A stretch of DNA of 44,320 nucleotides. Origin: an uncultured Planctomycetota bacterium (lineage in GTDB: Bacteria > Planctomycetota > Phycisphaerae > SM23-33). Made by a program: the position numbers and the translations under genes. The notes under the pieces were generated by a model. The model ran no database searches, was not told the origin of the DNA, and was given only the letters and a program-made list of their open reading frames with translations. Numbering within the stretch: position 1 is the stretch's first letter; each line of letters starts with the position of its first letter. Of this stretch, positions 41,299-44,320 are shown piece after piece. Where the stretch lies: positions 1-44,320 of the forward strand of contig CAITIS010000114.1 of NCBI GenBank assembly GCA_903892515.1, written 5' to 3'.

Positions 41299-42128
41299 TA
41301 CGGCTTCTCCTTCAGGCCGACGCGGCACTCTTCTTCGTGTCGGCGGTACATCTTGAGGCGGTTGGACAGGCTCTTGAAATCGACCGCGTGGCCGTCGAAC
41401 TCCGGGCCATCGACGCAGGCGAACTTCGTCTGCCCGCCGACGCTGACGCGGCAGCCGCCGCACATGCCCGTGCCGTCGATCATGATGGGGTTGAGGCTGA
41501 CGGTGGTGGGGATGCCCGCGGGCCTGGTTGCCTCCGCCACGGCTGCCATCATCGGCACGGGGCCGACGGCGAACACGGCATCGGGCTTGGGCAGCCGGCC
41601 CTCGATCATGTCCTTCAGCGCCAGCGTCACCAGGCCTTTTTGCCCGGCAGATCCGTCCTCGGTCAGCACGTACACGGCCTTGGCGAAGCGGGCCAGTTCG
41701 TTTTCCAGGATGACGTAGTCCTTGCTGCGGGCGCCGATGATGGCGTAGACGTCGTTGCCGACTTCAGCCAGCGCCTTGGCCAGCGGGTACAGCACGGCCG
41801 TTCCCACGCCGCCGCCCACGCAGGCGACGTTGCCCCATTTTTTCAGGTGCGTCGGCAGGCCCAGCGGACCGGCGACGTCGCGCAGGTGGCCGCCCACGGG
41901 CGTGGCCACGATTCGCTGCGTGCTCAGCCCGATGGACTGAATGATGAGCGTGATGGTGCCGTTGGCGGCGTCGGCGTCGGCGATGGTCAGCGGCACGCGT
42001 TCAGATTCGTCGTCCTTGCGGATGATGACGAACTGCCCGGCCTGTCGGGCCTTGGCCACGCGCGGCGCCTTCACCACCATCCGATGCAGCATGGGGGCGA
42101 GCGTTTCGTTGGCGATGATCTCAAACAT
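41298..42128 (-). CDS. nfnA: NfnA/SudB-type FAD/[2Fe-2S] small subunit
   Basis: This 276-residue protein is the small subunit of the NADH-dependent ferredoxin:NADP oxidoreductase family (NfnA, also SudB). It has a flavin-binding domain (GQFVIIRKDDESERVPLTIA), the NAD-binding loop CVGGGVGTAVLYPLAKAL (103-120), and the [2Fe-2S] site DGTGMCGGC with C238 downstream. The cluster ligands would be Asp218 (as known for this family), Cys223, Cys226 and Cys238. AGGAA lies 5 bases before the ATG. With NfnB it would interconvert NADPH and NADH plus reduced ferredoxin, the same currencies that the large redox operon handles, though it lies outside that operon. Confidence 0.92.
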   Translation of the reverse strand: MFEIIANETLAPMLHRMVVKAPRVAKARQAGQFVIIRKDDESERVPLTIADADAANGTITLIIQSIGLSTQRIVATPVGGHLRDVAGPLGLPTHLKKWGNVACVGGGVGTAVLYPLAKALAEVGNDVYAIIGARSKDYVILENELARFAKAVYVLTEDGSAGQKGLVTLALKDMIEGRLPKPDAVFAVGPVPMMAAVAEATRPAGIPTTVSLNPIMIDGTGMCGGCRVSVGGQTKFACVDGPEFDGHAVDFKSLSNRLKMYRRHEEECRVGLKEKP

Positions 42129-42140
42129 ATCGGTTCCTGA

Positions 42141-42240
42141 CGTATGGCGGGCAGGCCTGCCCGCGTTTGTTTCCGGCCTGGCGTACTTCTCGTAGGGCGG
42201 GCAGGCTTGCCCGCGTCTGTCTTCCCGGCCTTCGGGTTAA
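42141..42240. repeat. Two tandem 50-bp units with central palindromes
   Basis: Two units of 50 bases (42141-42190 and 42191-42240) follow the nfnA start on the upstream side. Each contains an 18-base palindrome, perfect in the first (42147-42164, GCGGGCAGGCCTGCCCGC) and with one changed base in the second (42197-42214). The flanks are also similar. This looks like a small REP-type array between nfnA and the tRNA; a regulatory or terminator role is possible. Confidence 0.8.
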
Positions 42241-42271
42241 GTCCCTCTAGAATAGCGTCAGCGTCGGGAAA

Positions 42272-42376
42272 CCGGAATCTGGAAACCAGAAGCCGGCATC
42301 AGGAATCAGGAATCCGGAAGCTGCAAGCCGGTTTGGGACGGCCCGCCCGGATTCCAGATTCCGGCTTCCGGATTCC
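42272..42376. repeat. GGAATC-type repeats forming inverted pairs
   Basis: A cluster of imperfect GGAATC(C/T)GGAA units in one direction is followed by the same units in reverse. Two perfect 13-base inverted pairs are visible: 42272-42284 with 42352-42364, and 42309-42321 with 42364-42376. The region has no reading frame and lies just before the tRNA gene. It resembles dispersed REP/repeat clusters, not a CRISPR, as there are no regular spacers. Confidence 0.75.
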
Positions 42377-42433
42377 GTTCTTCCGCCATTGACAGCCCGC
42401 AGACCGCCCCGTACACTGTTCTACGACGCTTAC

Positions 42434-42507
42434 GGGCTCATAGCTCAGTTGGCTAGAGCGCCTGCTCGACACGCAGGAGGTCACAGGTTCAAGTCCTGTT
42501 GGGCCCA
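42434..42507 (+). tRNA. tRNA-Val(GAC) with C at position 33
   Basis: A complete 74-base cloverleaf: acceptor stem GGGCTCA/TGGGCCC with discriminator A, D arm GCTC...GAGC, anticodon stem CCTGC/GCAGG, variable loop AGGTC, and T arm ACAGG/CCTGT with TTCAAGT. The 7-base anticodon loop TCGACAC places GAC at 34-36 (42468-42470), so valine. The base at position 33 is C where nearly all tRNAs have U. CCA is not encoded. A decayed integrase lies 23 bases past its 3' end. Confidence 0.88.
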
Positions 42508-42530
42508 GTGATGCACTTGCACCAGGGTTG

Positions 42531-42900
42531 TCAGCGGTTGTTCTCGCTTGGCAACCTTCGTGTTTTTGGGGGATTCTCGCGGTTTTGCGGGAATGCCGTC
42601 TTCACCTGCCCACCCTCTGCCGCCGCTGACTGCTGCGTTTTTTGCTGCGCCTGTCCATCCGGGCCGGCGGCCCGCTGATAGTGGGATTCGATGACCTGCT
42701 GATAGTGCTTGATGGCGATACTGGGGCTGTTGCCCAACCACTTTGTGACGACGTGAGCGGGGAACCGCTCGGCCAGTTCCGTTTAGCGGGTGCTTCGAAG
42801 GTTCGCAAACAGCTTGGTTCAGGGCTTGATTGCAGCCTTCGTCATGGCCCCGAGAATGACCTTTCGATACATCTGCGCCGCGTTCTGGAATTGCGGGCAG
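42531..42900 (-). pseudogene. Decayed tyrosine integrase C-terminus
   Basis: In one minus-strand frame the translation reads AAIKP-stop-TKLFANLRSTR-stop-TELAERFPAHVVTKWLGNSP, followed by SIAIKHYQQVIESHY. This matches the end of tyrosine recombinases, with the NLRxxR...HxxTxWLGHSP...HYxxV blocks that carry the catalytic Arg, His and Tyr. Two in-frame stops interrupt it: TGA at 42819-42821, probably from Trp TGG, and TAA at 42783-42785, probably from Glu GAA. Upstream the similarity fades and a further stop follows. It ends 24 bases from tRNA-Val, the usual place for an element integrated at a tRNA 3' end, so this is the remnant of an integrative element. Confidence 0.72.
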
Positions 42901-42960
42901 CAGTGCATCACCCCGGCTCGGATGGGCTTCCTCTATGCTGGCGAAGTAGTCACGGCTGGC

Positions 42961-43854
42961 TCATGCCCGGCCTGGAAGGAGAGTCACGTCGCCTTCCGGC
43001 GAACGCTCTTTGGTGCCCTCGTGAACGGCCTGGGCCCAGCTTACCACTCGGTTGCGTCCCTCCGCCTTGGCCGAATACAGGGCGGCGTCGGCCTTGGCGA
43101 TGCCTTCCTGGGCCGCATCCTCAGTATCGACCCGGCTGATGGCGATGCCAAAGCTGGCAGTCACTGGAATCGCGATCCCGCCACACTGGGCCGGGGTCTG
43201 CTCGATCAGTCGCCGCAGGTCGTCGGCCAGCGTGCTGATGCCCTCTGGACTCGGGTCGGCCAGGACCACCAGGAACTCCTCGCCGCCGTAGCGGGCCACG
43301 ATATCGCTGCTGCGCATGCGAGCTTTGAGCAAGTGTGCCACGTGCGCCAAGACTGCGTCGCCGGCTTGGTGGCCAAACGTGTCGTTCACGTTTTTGAAGT
43401 GATCCAGGTCGATCATGATGAAGCCCAGAGGATCGCTGCTGCGGCGGGCACAGGCAGCCCCGTAGTCCAGCAGCACGTCAGCCTGGCGGCGGTTGAGTAG
43501 GCCAGTCAGGAAGTCCGTGGACGCCTCCTCCTTCAACAGAGCGTTCTGCCGCTGGAGTTGATCGCCGGTGCGCGACATGGTACGCAGGCTCAGCATGATG
43601 CCATATAGGATGAAAGCGAATCCCGGCGCGTCAAGCCGGCTCAGTACGGCTAACTGCTGGTGCGGATTCCACTTACCTGCCAGCTGCAAGAGATGAAGAC
43701 CGGTCGGCACAACCGCCAGAACGACGCCAAAGCCGATGGCAAGGCACGTGGAACGTCGGTTGGACGACCGCCGCACCAGCGGAACGGCCACCACGCCGGC
43801 TGCAACCACTATGATCAACCGTGCCAGATCCGGAGCCAATTCTGATAAGGTCAT
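42961..43854 (-). CDS. Membrane-anchored GGDEF diguanylate cyclase
   Basis: This 297-residue protein has three membrane segments near the start (ARLIIVVAAGVVAVPLV, CLAIGFGVVLAVVPTGLHLL, FAFILYGIMLSL), then a short coiled linker and a GGDEF domain (about 112-280). The active site is GGEEF at 190-194, and an inhibitory I-site RSSD lies 5 residues before it, so product feedback is likely. FIMIDLDHFKNVNDTFGH binds metal and substrate. It makes cyclic di-GMP. ATG 43854 is preceded by AGGTGA; an ATG at 43875 is the alternative. No phosphodiesterase domain is fused. Confidence 0.92.
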   Translation of the reverse strand: MTLSELAPDLARLIIVVAAGVVAVPLVRRSSNRRSTCLAIGFGVVLAVVPTGLHLLQLAGKWNPHQQLAVLSRLDAPGFAFILYGIMLSLRTMSRTGDQLQRQNALLKEEASTDFLTGLLNRRQADVLLDYGAACARRSSDPLGFIMIDLDHFKNVNDTFGHQAGDAVLAHVAHLLKARMRSSDIVARYGGEEFLVVLADPSPEGISTLADDLRRLIEQTPAQCGGIAIPVTASFGIAISRVDTEDAAQEGIAKADAALYSAKAEGRNRVVSWAQAVHEGTKERSPEGDVTLLPGRA

Positions 43855-44191
43855 GAGATCACCTGAATGAACCATAAAATGCGGGACTTGGCCAAACCCA
43901 ATCCATACTGGGATTTTTCGGACCACGGAACGTCGCTGAAGGTGGCCGACCGACACATGCGGGCTTTGCTGCACCAAGAGCCCTGTGGGCCTCGCCAGCC
44001 GGCGCAGCACAGCGGCTCTTGCACGATCTGCCCATCCTTGCGGGGGCGTTGCGGCGCAGGATGAACGGGCGGAGCAGGTTATGCCCGCGCATAACGTCGC
44101 CGAGCCAGAACACCCCCGGGACGCTGGGCGCGCGGATCTTTTCAGGTGGCACTCCGTCGCCCCGCCCGGGGGCGTCGCACTGCCGCGTGCA
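43855..44191. other. Region without a convincing gene; one palindrome
   Basis: Short frames on both strands overlap here without recognisable motifs. A perfect 7-base inverted repeat GTTATGC/GCATAAC with a 4-base loop lies at 44078-44095 and could be a protein-binding site. Nothing else is supported. Confidence 0.4.
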
Positions 44192-44320
44192 TCAGATCGC
44201 CTTGGCCATTGGCAGGTTCAGGACGTCTACCATGGGCGAGAAGGCCAGTCCCTTGACCACGGGAAGCTGCCAGCGTTTGGCCTTGGGCCAGGATAGCACT
44301 GGCAGGGCCGAACCCGAAGA
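44192..44320 (-). CDS. Possible 3' end of a gene cut by the window edge
   Basis: An open frame of 42 codons enters from the right edge and ends with TGA at 44192-44194. Its residues include LPVVKGLAFSPMVDVLNLPM. No family is recognised, and chance open reading in GC-rich DNA is a real alternative. Confidence 0.25.
   Translation of the reverse strand, partial: SSGSALPVLSWPKAKRWQLPVVKGLAFSPMVDVLNLPMAKAI

Noticed and set aside
42141..42376. CRISPR array
   Set aside because: The repeats are palindromic or inverted, not regularly spaced direct repeats with unique spacers, and there are no cas genes.
44078..44095. Perfect 7-base inverted repeat as an operator
   Set aside because: There is no adjacent supported gene and no known consensus; reported only as a palindrome within the gene-free stretch.

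Overview
The window is GC-rich, densely coding DNA, almost certainly from a chromosome of an anaerobic bacterium. Three things suggest Planctomycetota, perhaps a Phycisphaerae-like lineage: the decayed tyrosine integrase beside the tRNA resembles the type common in that phylum, the intergenic palindromes are REP-like, and a large Hdr/methylene-THF reductase locus sits next to a one-operon type II secretion system. The phylum call is an inference; there is no rRNA or ribosomal gene to anchor it.

Region 1 (3-1355, minus) is an MFS exporter, divergent from region 2. Region 2 (1820-23063, plus) is one tightly packed operon-like array of 15 genes, many with ATGA or GTGA stop/start overlaps. It encodes a flavin/iron-sulfur assembly: a divergent MvhD-like protein, MetF, a degenerate glutamate-synthase-like ferredoxin protein, the FMN/glutamate-synthase domain, a class II glutamine amidotransferase fused to a GXGXG domain, an HdrA(N-terminal)-NuoE fusion, NuoF, a NuoG(N-terminal)-HdrA fusion, a second MvhD, MetV, HdrC, a full-length tandem HdrA, a third MvhD, and three Flx-like subunits (two Fe-S proteins and an FAD/NAD protein). 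MetF+MetV+HdrA+HdrC+MvhD recalls the acetogen methylene-THF reductase clusters of the Moorella type. Here they come with two NAD(H) modules (NuoEF and Flx) and a split glutamate synthase. There is no HdrB.

The standout feature lies inside region 2. A NuoE-NuoF-NuoG(N) cassette of about 3.1 kb sits in the middle of an hdrA reading frame. The first part of the HdrA N-terminal module is fused to NuoE, and the rest of HdrA is fused behind the NuoG-like ferredoxin domain. The intact 1002-residue HdrA at 16787-19786 provides an internal reference for where the split falls.

Region 3 (23383-37671, plus) is a complete-looking type II secretion operon in the order gspE-F-G-H-I-J-K-L-M-C-D, followed by a translationally coupled beta-propeller lipoprotein. 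The secretin carries a Gly/Met/Pro-rich insertion. GspN and the prepilin peptidase GspO are not in the window.

Region 4 (37873-42128, minus) holds an M28-like aminopeptidase and an nfnAB-type pair (NADH-dependent ferredoxin:NADP oxidoreductase), which fits the redox theme of region 2. A REP-like palindrome lies inside the nfnB coding sequence, and a 7-bp tandem repeat overlaps its stop codon. Region 5 (42141-44320) contains palindromic tandem repeats, a GGAATC-type inverted repeat, a tRNA-Val(GAC) with an unusual C33, a decayed integrase right at the tRNA 3' end, a membrane-bound diguanylate cyclase, and a last stretch with no convincing gene.
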